From contig CALGCU010000053.1 of assembly GCA_937886455.1 (NCBI GenBank), positions 1 to 8,645 on the forward strand: a DNA stretch of 8,645 bases, written 5' to 3'. This DNA comes from an uncultured Bacteroidales bacterium. Lineage in GTDB: Bacteria; Bacteroidota; Bacteroidia; Bacteroidales; Paludibacteraceae. Within the stretch, counting starts at the first letter, position 1. The number at the start of each line of letters is the position of its first letter. Under the pieces are notes generated by a model. The model searched no databases, was not told the origin of the DNA, and saw only the letters and a list, made by a program, of their open reading frames with translations. The translations under genes were made by a program, and so were the position numbers. Below are positions 1 to 6,935 of the stretch, piece by piece.

Positions 1-2
1 TG

Positions 3-290
3 TTTACTGTACCTTTTTTTGTAAAAAAAAGATTTAAAATTGATTTTCCAAATACTTTAGAAATACTAATTTTATTGTTTATATTTTCAGCGGAAATCTT
101 GGGTGAAATAAATAAATTTTATGTGGTTATACCTTTTTGGGACACTTTACTTCATACAATAAATGGATTTTTGGCCGCTGGAGTGGGTTTTGCCTTATTT
201 GATTTATTAAATAAAAACAGTAAAGGTATTAATCTTTCTCCATTATATGTAGACATTATTACTGCTACTTTTTTGTTTTCCATCTTTTAA
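3..290 (+). pseudogene. YjdF/DUF2238-like membrane protein, 3'-truncated fragment (5' end outside window)
   Basis: The frame is open from the window edge, so the true start lies upstream; an internal TTG at 75 is only a possible alternative start. The peptide has a hydrophobic segment (LEILILLFIFSAEILGEI), then a charged/aromatic stretch and the motif FWDTLLHTINGFLAAGVGF, followed by FDLLNKNS. From memory this resembles YjdF/DUF2238-type multi-pass membrane proteins, whose function is unknown and which I associate mainly with Firmicutes. Those proteins continue after this point with another membrane helix and a W-E-F-F-type motif. Here the frame ends in TAA at 288-290, and none of the three plus frames in 291-393 restores the expected continuation. 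It is therefore probably a physically truncated gene and not a simple frameshift. G+C over 1-240 is about 26% by hand count, much lower than the genes to the right, which hints at foreign origin. An automatic annotation might list it as a small hypothetical protein. The family call is from memory. Confidence 0.5.
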
Positions 291-393
291 TTACCTTTCG
301 TTACTTTAAAAATATACATTCCATCTTCTTCATATATTTTATATCACAAATGTATAACACTTATATAACACTTGCAAGAAATAGGCAAAACTT
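291..393. other. AT-rich intergenic spacer between convergent genes, with a 10-bp tandem repeat
   Basis: This stretch separates the truncated plus-strand frame from the stop codon of the minus-strand TPR gene. It has no plausible gene and no strong hairpin terminator for either side. It contains TATAACACTT twice (353-362 and 364-373, one base apart). If the frame to the left was cut by recombination, the junction should lie between about 275 and 393. Confidence 0.4.
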
Positions 394-3300
394 TTAAGAA
401 ATTCTTTCTTTTTCTCTTTCTTGTATGAGGAGCAAACGCTCTGCTACTAATGTGTTGATTTCTTCACTTGCGGTATAATTGTTCTGAAGACTCAATAGGT
501 ATTGCTTGGCTTGAAAATCATCACCATTCTTCATGTTGATGTCAGCAAGCAACACTAAACTGCGTGCCAACCAAAATTGATGAGGCGTATTCTTGCTTGC
601 GAAGTCCATAATCTCTGTCTCGGAAGCTACTAAGTCACCGGCATTATAATGTATATCGGCTAATAAATATTTAGCTTCTGCACCCATTTCACTTTGTAGA
701 TTGCTTGCCAAATATTGCAAATCGGCTGTGGCTAACATAGGTTGACCTTGTTGCAAGTAGGCTTTAGCACGCGTGTAGTGTGCTTCTTTCTTCATCTCTT
801 CATCTGATTGAGTGTCTTGAATGATTTGACCGGCCAAGTCAATGGTGGTTGAGAAATCATTCAATTTGTTGCTACAACGCAATGTCCCGATGCGAGCTGC
901 ATGGATAATTTCTGTACTGTTGGCTATCTTTTGTAAGGACTGAAAATAAACTCTTGCTGAATCATATTGTTGCAAATCATAACTAAGCATGGCGCAACGT
1001 GTATATGCTTCTTCTATATAGGGATTGTTGGCAATGTGTGTAAGCTTATCATAGGCAGCCAAAGCATTGGTCTTATCATCTATGTTGTAATAACTGGTGG
1101 CAAGATAATAAGAAGCTTGTGTGCAATAACGACCAACCGGGCAGAAGCGTTCTACGTATGTTTCCAAACCTTTTGCGGCTTCTTTGTAGTTACCTTGTAT
1201 GAACTGATGTTCTGCTGCCATATATGTGAGGGAGTCTTCTTTATTGGTAGAAGGCACTGTGATAATGGTTCCCAATGTCTTGGTGTAAGCCAAATAATCA
1301 CTGATACGATTCAAGGTAACGTAGGATGACTCAATTCCTTGTAATGCGGTGTATGATTCCTCACTACCTGGGTAAAGAGTAATCACTTTCTTGTAGGCTT
1401 CAATAGCTTTTTCATGCTCGCCAAGTCCGGATTGCACCATACCTATTTCCAATGCGGATAAACGTACTAAATCACTGTGTGGGTAGGCTGCTAAAATACG
1501 TTCGTAGGTGTTGATAGCTGATATATTGTCATTTTTCATTAAGTATGCACGTGCCATTTCATATAAAGCATCATCTGCATAATCTGATTTAGGGTAGCCC
1601 TTAACAAGTTTCTCCAATGTGATAATTTTATCGTCATATTTCTTGAGAAGACCTAATATGCAACCGCGTTGATAAGAAGCATAGTCAGCGCCGGGTTGCC
1701 CACTGGTGATAACTTTGGCATATTGCTTTTCTGCTTCTGCGAAGTTGCGGTCATGGAAATAGCAATCGCCAATACGGTTTTGTGTGTCTGCTACTCGCTT
1801 GTTATCTTTACTGCTCGTGTTTAGATAATTCTTGAAGTGAGTAAGTGCAGTGGCATAGTTCTGTTGACTGAAACATGCATATCCTAATGCGTAATGCACT
1901 ATCTGATTGTTGGGGTTGTTCTTGCTATCTGAACGTTTTATGAAGCGATTCCAATTTGACTCTGCATTCTGTGCTTGACCCATGCGATAATAACAATCTC
2001 CTTCCCAGAAAAGACAATCTGTCACATATTTACCGTTAGGAGAAGTTTGCATGGCTTGTTGGAAATACTCTATGGCTTCTTTCCATTTCTTACCGGAATA
2101 GGAGAGCGCTCCCATGCGATAGAGTAAATAATGCTTGGGGGCTGTTAGTTTTTTATCATTACTATTCACTTTGGAGAGAGCCGCATAGGCTTCTGTATGA
2201 TTGTTGGTCTTCAATAATACATCTCCAAACAATTCATAAGCTTCGCCAATATGTTTGGACTTAGGATATTGTGTGATAAAGTTTACGAATGCATTAACAC
2301 TCTCGCCAAAAGTATCTTTGGCTTTGTACGAGCTTAAAGCATAATTAAACATGGCTTCCTCATGCACATTGGCGTCAAAATTAGTGCGAACAGCATTGCT
2401 GAACGCCAATTTTGCTTGTTCGGTATTGTTGAGACTCAAATAAGCATTCCCGATGTGTAAATACGCATTCTCAGTCATTAAATCTGATGTGGTGGTTACA
2501 CGAGTGAGATACTTAACTGCATTTGCATAGTCTTTTTGTTGATAGTATGACAATCCAAGCATGTATATATTATTGCGTTGGAGTTGTTCTTTTTTCTCTC
2601 TTTTCTCTTTGGCATAAGTGGTGAGGTGTTTGATAGCCAAATCATACTTTTGTTGTGTATAAGAGAGCTCGCCTAACATGCGGTGTAACTCGGCATTGTG
2701 GTCGCTTTGTGGAAAACGTTTCAATAGAGTCTGTGCACGTTCGTTCACTTGGTCATATTCGCCTTGAGCGAAATAAATCTGCGCTACATAATACGGAATG
2801 ATATTGTCATAACGTGGATTGTCCTCAATGCTCAAAAAGAGTGGAAGTGCTCCGTCATAATTTCTCTTTGCATAGAGTGTATAGGCATAGTAATATTTAG
2901 AGGCTATCTCATAGCGATTTTTCTTTTCCATGCTTTCCTTAAATCCCTTCATGGCTGCAGTTGTGTCGCCATCGGCTAATTGAGCATAGGCTTGATAAAA
3001 CAACATATCCTCTTGATGCTTTGCCGACAATTCTTTTTTGTTCACTTTGGCAAATAGGTCAGCAGCTGCTGCCGGACGTCTGGTCTCTGTGATGAGAGAT
3101 GCTTGCATAAAGAGCAGAGTGCTCTTATAAGGAGTGTAAGGATGGCGCAACAGAAATTCTTTAATCTGATCCTTTGCGTCTTTATGACGGAGTTCAAATG
3201 AACAAAATGTCTTTAAAAGTTCGTTTTCTTCTGTATGGATGGGTAGGGTGTAAGTATCACCATTTTCTTCGCTTAATATGCGGTAAGCTTCAGCATATTT

Positions 3301-3429
3301 TTGTTGCTCGTAGAGTTCTTTGCCTTTTAGATAACTTTCATCAGTCGTGGGGTTTGTAAAGGGACGCTGAGCTGAAAGGGGAATACTGCATATCCATGTT
3401 AAGGATAATAATCCAATTAGTTTTTTCAT
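394..3429 (-). CDS. Large exported tetratricopeptide-repeat (TPR) protein, function unknown
   Basis: 1011 residues from ATG at 3429. The frame is open further upstream, to 3525, but that extension would overlap birA, cross the predicted promoter and bury the signal peptide, so I reject it. The N-terminus MKKLIGLLSLTWICSIPLSA followed by QRPF is a typical Sec signal peptide with A-Q cleavage near residue 20. There is no lipobox cysteine at the junction. Almost all the rest is TPR-like helix pairs with alternating aromatic and small residues. Clear examples are near residues 32-50, 213-240, 287-310, 321-348, 434-460, 512-538, 551-575, 619-650, 656-688, 771-798 and 882-908. Many repeats are followed by YP-x-S turns, as in BamD/YbgF-type TPRs. 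No enzyme domain or C-terminal barrel is visible, and the tail is charged (LLLIQEREKERIS). TPR arrays are protein-protein scaffolds, so a periplasmic or outer-membrane-associated assembly role is plausible but inferred. It lies 85 bases downstream of birA and has its own -7 element. Confidence 0.9.
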   Translation of the reverse strand: MKKLIGLLSLTWICSIPLSAQRPFTNPTTDESYLKGKELYEQQKYAEAYRILSEENGDTYTLPIHTEENELLKTFCSFELRHKDAKDQIKEFLLRHPYTPYKSTLLFMQASLITETRRPAAAADLFAKVNKKELSAKHQEDMLFYQAYAQLADGDTTAAMKGFKESMEKKNRYEIASKYYYAYTLYAKRNYDGALPLFLSIEDNPRYDNIIPYYVAQIYFAQGEYDQVNERAQTLLKRFPQSDHNAELHRMLGELSYTQQKYDLAIKHLTTYAKEKREKKEQLQRNNIYMLGLSYYQQKDYANAVKYLTRVTTTSDLMTENAYLHIGNAYLSLNNTEQAKLAFSNAVRTNFDANVHEEAMFNYALSSYKAKDTFGESVNAFVNFITQYPKSKHIGEAYELFGDVLLKTNNHTEAYAALSKVNSNDKKLTAPKHYLLYRMGALSYSGKKWKEAIEYFQQAMQTSPNGKYVTDCLFWEGDCYYRMGQAQNAESNWNRFIKRSDSKNNPNNQIVHYALGYACFSQQNYATALTHFKNYLNTSSKDNKRVADTQNRIGDCYFHDRNFAEAEKQYAKVITSGQPGADYASYQRGCILGLLKKYDDKIITLEKLVKGYPKSDYADDALYEMARAYLMKNDNISAINTYERILAAYPHSDLVRLSALEIGMVQSGLGEHEKAIEAYKKVITLYPGSEESYTALQGIESSYVTLNRISDYLAYTKTLGTIITVPSTNKEDSLTYMAAEHQFIQGNYKEAAKGLETYVERFCPVGRYCTQASYYLATSYYNIDDKTNALAAYDKLTHIANNPYIEEAYTRCAMLSYDLQQYDSARVYFQSLQKIANSTEIIHAARIGTLRCSNKLNDFSTTIDLAGQIIQDTQSDEEMKKEAHYTRAKAYLQQGQPMLATADLQYLASNLQSEMGAEAKYLLADIHYNAGDLVASETEIMDFASKNTPHQFWLARSLVLLADINMKNGDDFQAKQYLLSLQNNYTASEEINTLVAERLLLIQEREKERIS

Positions 3430-3458
3430 TATGTAATTTCTATTCCTTGTTAATGTTG

Positions 3459-3466
3459 CAAAGTTA
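3459..3466 (-). promoter_or_regulatory. Bacteroidetes -7 promoter element upstream of the TPR gene
   Basis: On the minus strand this reads TAACTTTG, an exact match to the TAnnTTTG -7 element, about 30 bases before the ATG at 3429. A TTTG -33 box at the usual 19-21 base distance is missing. A 12-bp palindrome, ATATACGTATAT (3482-3493), sits where it would be. The gene may therefore have its own promoter as well as read-through from dacB-birA. Confidence 0.45.
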
Positions 3467-3514
3467 CACAAAACTATTGATATATACGTATATTTGAAGT
3501 GATAAACTTCACTA

Positions 3515-4231
3515 TTAAGGCACAATTTTTACCTCTTTGAAATAATAGGCTCTTTCGTCTCCTTTTTGAGTTCGTAAGAAAAGTTGTCCGTCTGGTTTTA
3601 CTCCTATTATTTGAGCAGAAAATCTTCCTTCTTTGTCTTCATATATATGAAACCCATCCTTACGATACAGTGCTTTGTGGTAAGCTTCTTGAATGTAATT
3701 GGGATCGTTTATTAAGGCTTCTCTGTGTAATTGAATCTGATGAAGTAATGTCGCTAAAATCTCTTCTTGTTGGTAATTTTTTCCTGTAATTTGTTTGAGT
3801 GATATAGGGTTGGGTGCATCACTCATAAATTGAGTCTGATTGAGGTTAAGGCCAATCCCCACAATACTGGTATTTACATAGGCTCCCATCCATGTGTTTT
3901 CTATGAGAATGCCGGCTATTTTTTTATCTTTCCAATAGATGTCGTTAGGCCATTTCACACTGATGTGTTCGCAATGGGTGTCCAATACAGCCTTTACGGA
4001 TAGGGCTACAACTTCTGAAAGTAGAAAGTTTTTCTCAATGGGTAAATCTTTCGGGCGTATCAAAGTGCTCATAAGGAGATTCTTGGCGGGTTCGCTCTCC
4101 CAATGGTTGCCTTGTTGCCCTCTTCCTTGTGTTTGCTCATATGTGTAGAGTGTAAACCCATCGGGCAACTCTTGCTCTTGTAGCATGCGACTAAGTGTGG
4201 AGTTGGTGCTATCTGTTTTCGCTACATACAT
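3515..4231 (-). CDS. birA: Biotin--[acetyl-CoA-carboxylase] ligase, monofunctional (BirA/BPL)
   Basis: 238 residues. The enzyme activates biotin with ATP to biotinyl-5'-AMP and transfers it to the target lysine of biotin carboxyl carrier proteins (acyl-CoA carboxylases, biotin-dependent decarboxylases) in the cytoplasm. The family signatures appear in order: TDSTN (6-10), QGRGQQGNHW (35-44, the biotinyl-AMP glycine-rich loop), KWPND (93-97, with the conserved lysine), KKIAGILIE (103-111) and GIGLN (125-129). A small SH3-like C-terminal domain lies at about 195-238. It lacks the N-terminal winged-helix domain of E. coli BirA, so it should be a ligase only and not a repressor of biotin genes. 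The start at 4231 puts TDSTN a few residues from the N-terminus, as in short homologues. The start codon lies inside the 3' end of dacB (23-base overlap) with AAGAG directly before it, which suggests translational coupling. Confidence 0.95.
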   Translation of the reverse strand: MYVAKTDSTNSTLSRMLQEQELPDGFTLYTYEQTQGRGQQGNHWESEPAKNLLMSTLIRPKDLPIEKNFLLSEVVALSVKAVLDTHCEHISVKWPNDIYWKDKKIAGILIENTWMGAYVNTSIVGIGLNLNQTQFMSDAPNPISLKQITGKNYQQEEILATLLHQIQLHREALINDPNYIQEAYHKALYRKDGFHIYEDKEGRFSAQIIGVKPDGQLFLRTQKGDERAYYFKEVKIVP

Positions 4232-5630
4232 CTCTTAGAAGTTTTTGTATGATATATTGTAAATTGCGTGGACTGCATGATGCGTTATTTACTATAATGG
4301 CAAATGTGTAGTTTCTTCCGTCTGGAGTGTGTATAATACCTCCATAACTTTTAATGCGACGTGTTGTTCCACTCTTCGCTTGTAGGTGACCCTCAAGGTA
4401 AGTACCACGCAAAAATGATGTTAATGTACCACTCTGACCGGCTGTTGGTAGGGAACGTATGAAATCTTCTTTGTGTGCGCTTTGTTGGGTCATGTAATGA
4501 ATCAATCGTACAAAGGTAGCGGCTGATATGGCATTTTGAGGGGATAGACCGGAACCATCTGAAAGAAAATAATTGTCGTCCCAAATACGTGTGCTCCAAT
4601 AGGATTTAATGGTGGCAATGGAATGATTGGCTGATGCCGGTATGGCAAGCTGACTTCCGATGTGGCGAAACAATTGCTCTGCATAGTGATTGTTACTCTT
4701 CTGGTTAATTTCCCACACAATCTCTCTTAAGGCCGGTGAATAGTGGGTGTATATGACCTCGCGAGTTGTGTCGCGTTGAAAGGTATAATCGCTTCCGTCG
4801 CTAACGTTTACACTTGCTTCTCTAAGCAACTGTGTGAAGTGTTGGGCTAAGAGAAGTCCCGGGTTAGGAATGTCTCCTTTCAGTCCGAATTTTCCTCGAT
4901 TGGCAGGGATGGCGCCAAATAAGTATCGCTGATTGTGAAGGGGAATACCATGTACATATGCACTGTCAAAGGTGATAGGACTGCATTGTAGGTGGTTCTC
5001 AAATTGCAATCCCTCTATTTCTGGGGTTACTTTTGTAATTAAAGGCTTGCTCCCCACCGGACCTGATTGTAGTTGGATATGCAATGTGTTGTCCATGTAC
5101 GACAATGCTGATATTCCGGGTGCATAATAGTTTCCGATGTCTTCCCATATCCAGTGAGCATTGATGGCTTCGGGATCAAAAAATGATATGTCGGCTATTA
5201 CTTTTCCTTCTATCTTTTTGATGCCATGTTGCTTGACCTTCTTTAACCATGTAAAGAGAAAACTTCTGTCTCCATGTTTAAATGAACCCATTGTAGGGTC
5301 TCCTGTACCCACAATGTATAAATTACCCTGTAATGTGCCATCTAATAAAAGTGTACCATCTATCTCTAATGTGGTGCTAAATTGATAATCACCTCCATAT
5401 AGCTCTAAGGCTGTTGCGGTAGTGAATAGTTTGGTCACAGAGGCTGGTGTTGCCAATATATTGGGATTGTGTTCACAAATGGTTTGTCCTGTTTCTGCAT
5501 CTTGCAGTAAAAAACTGATGTTAGCATGTTGGAGGGCTGGCTCGCTCAAAAATTTTTGTAGCGCATTTTGTGATTGTAGTGTTAAGGTTGCTAAGGTGAG
5601 GAGTAGGGTTGATATATGTTTTGCTTTCAT
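4209..5630 (-). CDS. dacB: D-alanyl-D-alanine carboxypeptidase/endopeptidase, PBP4 type (peptidase S13)
   Basis: 473 residues. This is a penicillin-binding protein that removes the terminal D-Ala of peptidoglycan stem peptides and/or cleaves D-Ala-mDAP cross-links, acting in the periplasm. The N-terminus (MKAKHISTLLLTLATLTLQS) is a signal peptide. The active-site set is complete: SxxK as S64-V-T-K67 in TPASVTKLFTTATAL; SxN as S312-N-N314 in NQKSNNHYAEQ; and the third box as K419-S-G421-T in QAKSGTTRR, that is KSG where KTG is more usual. Other family marks are VGTGDPTM (107-114), preceding a large inserted domain between the first two boxes, and LSDGSGLSPQN (356-366). The length fits DacB (about 470-480 residues). 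It is the first gene of the leftward block and overlaps birA by 23 bases, which suggests cotranscription. The start is fixed by the signal peptide and the promoter upstream. The mixture of carboxypeptidase and endopeptidase activity cannot be read from sequence. Confidence 0.95.
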   Translation of the reverse strand: MKAKHISTLLLTLATLTLQSQNALQKFLSEPALQHANISFLLQDAETGQTICEHNPNILATPASVTKLFTTATALELYGGDYQFSTTLEIDGTLLLDGTLQGNLYIVGTGDPTMGSFKHGDRSFLFTWLKKVKQHGIKKIEGKVIADISFFDPEAINAHWIWEDIGNYYAPGISALSYMDNTLHIQLQSGPVGSKPLITKVTPEIEGLQFENHLQCSPITFDSAYVHGIPLHNQRYLFGAIPANRGKFGLKGDIPNPGLLLAQHFTQLLREASVNVSDGSDYTFQRDTTREVIYTHYSPALREIVWEINQKSNNHYAEQLFRHIGSQLAIPASANHSIATIKSYWSTRIWDDNYFLSDGSGLSPQNAISAATFVRLIHYMTQQSAHKEDFIRSLPTAGQSGTLTSFLRGTYLEGHLQAKSGTTRRIKSYGGIIHTPDGRNYTFAIIVNNASCSPRNLQYIIQKLLRDVCSENR

Positions 5631-5665
5631 TATATATAACGTATCTTTGTATCCTTTTTCTACTA

Positions 5666-5697
5666 CAAAGGTACGAAAAAGTCATCGGAAGCACAAA
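5666..5697 (-). promoter_or_regulatory. Bacteroidetes sigma-ABfr-type promoter for dacB-birA
   Basis: Read on the minus strand: TTTG (5694-5697), a 20-base spacer, then TACCTTTG (5666-5673). Both boxes match the TTTG / TAnnTTTG consensus exactly. The -7 box lies 35 bases before the dacB ATG at 5630, giving a short leader of roughly 25-30 bases. This is the best-formed promoter in the window. Confidence 0.7.
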
Positions 5698-5764
5698 TGT
5701 GTCTTATTTATGTTTTGGTCTTGAAACAATATTTTGTGTCTTTTGTGAAAAATCTGGCTTTCTC

Positions 5765-5795
5765 CTTGCAAATATCTAAAATAACACTATCTTTG
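5765..5795 (+). promoter_or_regulatory. Predicted promoter of the lacI-type regulator gene
   Basis: CTTG (5765-5768, one mismatch to TTTG), a 19-base spacer, then TATCTTTG (5788-5795, exact TAnnTTTG). Transcription would start near 5799-5802, directly before the palindrome at 5804-5823. It is divergent from the dacB promoter, and the two promoters do not overlap. Confidence 0.55.
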
Positions 5796-5803
5796 CATAT
5801 TGT

Positions 5804-5823
5804 TTCCGTGTGCGCACACGGAA
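5804..5823. promoter_or_regulatory. Perfect 20-bp palindrome, probable LacI-family operator
   Basis: TTCCGTGTGCGCACACGGAA is identical to its reverse complement over all 20 bases and has an even centre of symmetry on a CpG. LacI-family dimers bind such even palindromes, with the hinge-helix leucine inserted at the central CpG; the adjacent regulator has ARTL (residues 56-59) at that place. The site lies just downstream of the predicted start of transcription and 14 bases before the chosen ATG at 5838, a position suited to repression of its own transcript. No second copy is seen in the window. Binding by this particular regulator is inferred. Confidence 0.6.
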
Positions 5824-5837
5824 TGAACTCTAAGGAC

Positions 5838-6905
5838 ATGGAAAAGACAACTAAAATACGCATTAAGGATATTGCTTTGCGGGCTGGTGTTTCAGAAGGA
5901 ACAGTGGATCGTGTCTTACACAACAGGGGAGAGGTTTCTGCCAAGAGTAGGGAAGCTGTTGAAAAAGCCTTGACCGAACTCAACTATCGTCCGAATATAT
6001 ATGCGCGCACGCTGGCCATGAAACGCCAATTCATGTTCGTGTTTTTTATGCCTCAACATGCACAGGGGGATTATTGGGATAAAGTGGAGCAGGGGATTGC
6101 TCAAGCAATGAATGAATTGGTTGATTTTAATGTCTTGATTGAACCTTACTATTATGACCAATTCAATCGTGACTCTTATCGTGCTGAAGCGGAACGTTTG
6201 TTAAATAGCAATCCGGATGGCGTGGTGATTGTGCCTACCTTCACGCAGGAAACAATGCGTTTGATTCAACGCCTCCATGAGGCTAACGTGCCTTATTCAT
6301 TTGTTGACTCAATGGTCGAAGATGAACATTTTGTGAGTTATTATGGACAACATTCTTTCCAGAGTGGGTGGATAGCTGCAAAACTCTTGATAGGTGACCT
6401 GCCTAAGGATTCTGAAATATTATTGGTGCGTATGCGCCGTGCGGGTGAGGATGTGTCTAACCAAACAAGAAGTCGGCATGAGGGCTTTATGCGTTATTTG
6501 GAAACGAATGGACTACTTGAAGACTATAAGATTAAGACACAGGTAATAGATGATGAAGAGGGCGGATTGATTGCTTTGCGCAACTATATTGCAACCTCAT
6601 CGTCTTTACGTGCAGTGATTACGTTTAATTCTAAGGTTCATCGACTCGCACAGAGTGTGTTGGCTTGCGGAAGAAAAGATATTCGCATGATTGGTTACGA
6701 CTTGTTGGAGAAAAATGTAGATTATCTGCGAGAGGGAATAGTGGATTATTTGATTGCGCAATGCCCTGAAAGGCAAGCCTACTTGGTACTACGTGACTTG
6801 TGTCGTAATGTGGTCTTAAAACAGCCGGTTCAGAAAGTGAATTACATGCCGATTGATGTCTTGATGAAGGAAAATATTGATTACTATCATACATTTGAAT
6901 CATAA
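5838..6905 (+). CDS. LacI-family transcriptional regulator, probably of hexuronate use
   Basis: 355 residues from ATG at 5838. An upstream in-frame ATG at 5823 overlaps the palindrome, and the open frame back to 5697 would cross the promoter, so I chose 5838. The N-terminal LacI helix-turn-helix is clear: IRIKDIALRAGVSEGTVDRV (7-26), then LHNRGEVSAKSREAVEKAL (27-45). The hinge helix follows, PNIYARTLAMKRQ (52-64). From about 65 to 355 is a periplasmic-binding-protein-like sensor domain of the sugar-binding type (IEPYYYDQFNRDSYRAEAERL, NPDGVVIVPTF, FVDSMV, IRMIGYDLLEKNVDYLREG, IDYLIAQCPERQAY-like end). It should bind DNA as a dimer and change affinity with a small ligand. Its partner 30 bases downstream is uxaB, so a hexuronate or pathway intermediate (for example tagaturonate, galacturonate or altronate) is the likely ligand; this is inferred from context. 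Autoregulation through 5804-5823 is likely. The gene is intact. Confidence 0.9.
   Translation: MEKTTKIRIKDIALRAGVSEGTVDRVLHNRGEVSAKSREAVEKALTELNYRPNIYARTLAMKRQFMFVFFMPQHAQGDYWDKVEQGIAQAMNELVDFNVLIEPYYYDQFNRDSYRAEAERLLNSNPDGVVIVPTFTQETMRLIQRLHEANVPYSFVDSMVEDEHFVSYYGQHSFQSGWIAAKLLIGDLPKDSEILLVRMRRAGEDVSNQTRSRHEGFMRYLETNGLLEDYKIKTQVIDDEEGGLIALRNYIATSSSLRAVITFNSKVHRLAQSVLACGRKDIRMIGYDLLEKNVDYLREGIVDYLIAQCPERQAYLVLRDLCRNVVLKQPVQKVNYMPIDVLMKENIDYYHTFES
6890..6897 (+). promoter_or_regulatory. Possible internal -7 element for uxaB
   Basis: TACATTTG, an exact TAnnTTTG match, lies in the last codons of the regulator gene, 38 bases before the uxaB ATG. There is no TTTG -33 box at 19-21 bases, so it may be chance. 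If real, it would allow uxaB to be transcribed without the regulator. Confidence 0.2.
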
Positions 6906-6935
6906 ATAACAAAACAACTTAAATAATTATTAAAG

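Noticed and set aside
371..393. TTGC...GCAA and nearby bases considered as an integration site of a Bacteroides conjugative element
   Set aside because: I cannot match it to a known attachment core from memory, and no integrase or second copy is in the window.
967..1329. 120-residue plus-strand frame opposite the TPR gene, rich in Cys and Ile
   Set aside because: It is the antisense shadow of TPR coding sequence, with no promoter or recognisable domain.
3493..3512. Small inverted repeat GAAGT/ACTTC after birA, considered as a terminator
   Set aside because: The stem is only five base pairs, with low G+C and no T run, which is too weak to call.
3430..3525. Upstream extension of the TPR gene adding 32 residues
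   Set aside because: It would overlap the end of birA, span the -7 element and place a signal peptide in mid-protein.
5697..5837. Upstream extension of the LacI-family gene adding 47 residues, or 5 residues from ATG 5823
   Set aside because: The long form crosses the predicted promoter and palindrome and adds sequence unlike the family; the HTH domain begins right after ATG 5838.
6922..6931. AATAATTATT palindrome in front of uxaB
   Set aside because: It contains only A and T in an AT-rich leader typical of Bacteroidetes translation starts and is expected by chance; it has no CpG centre like the operator candidate.
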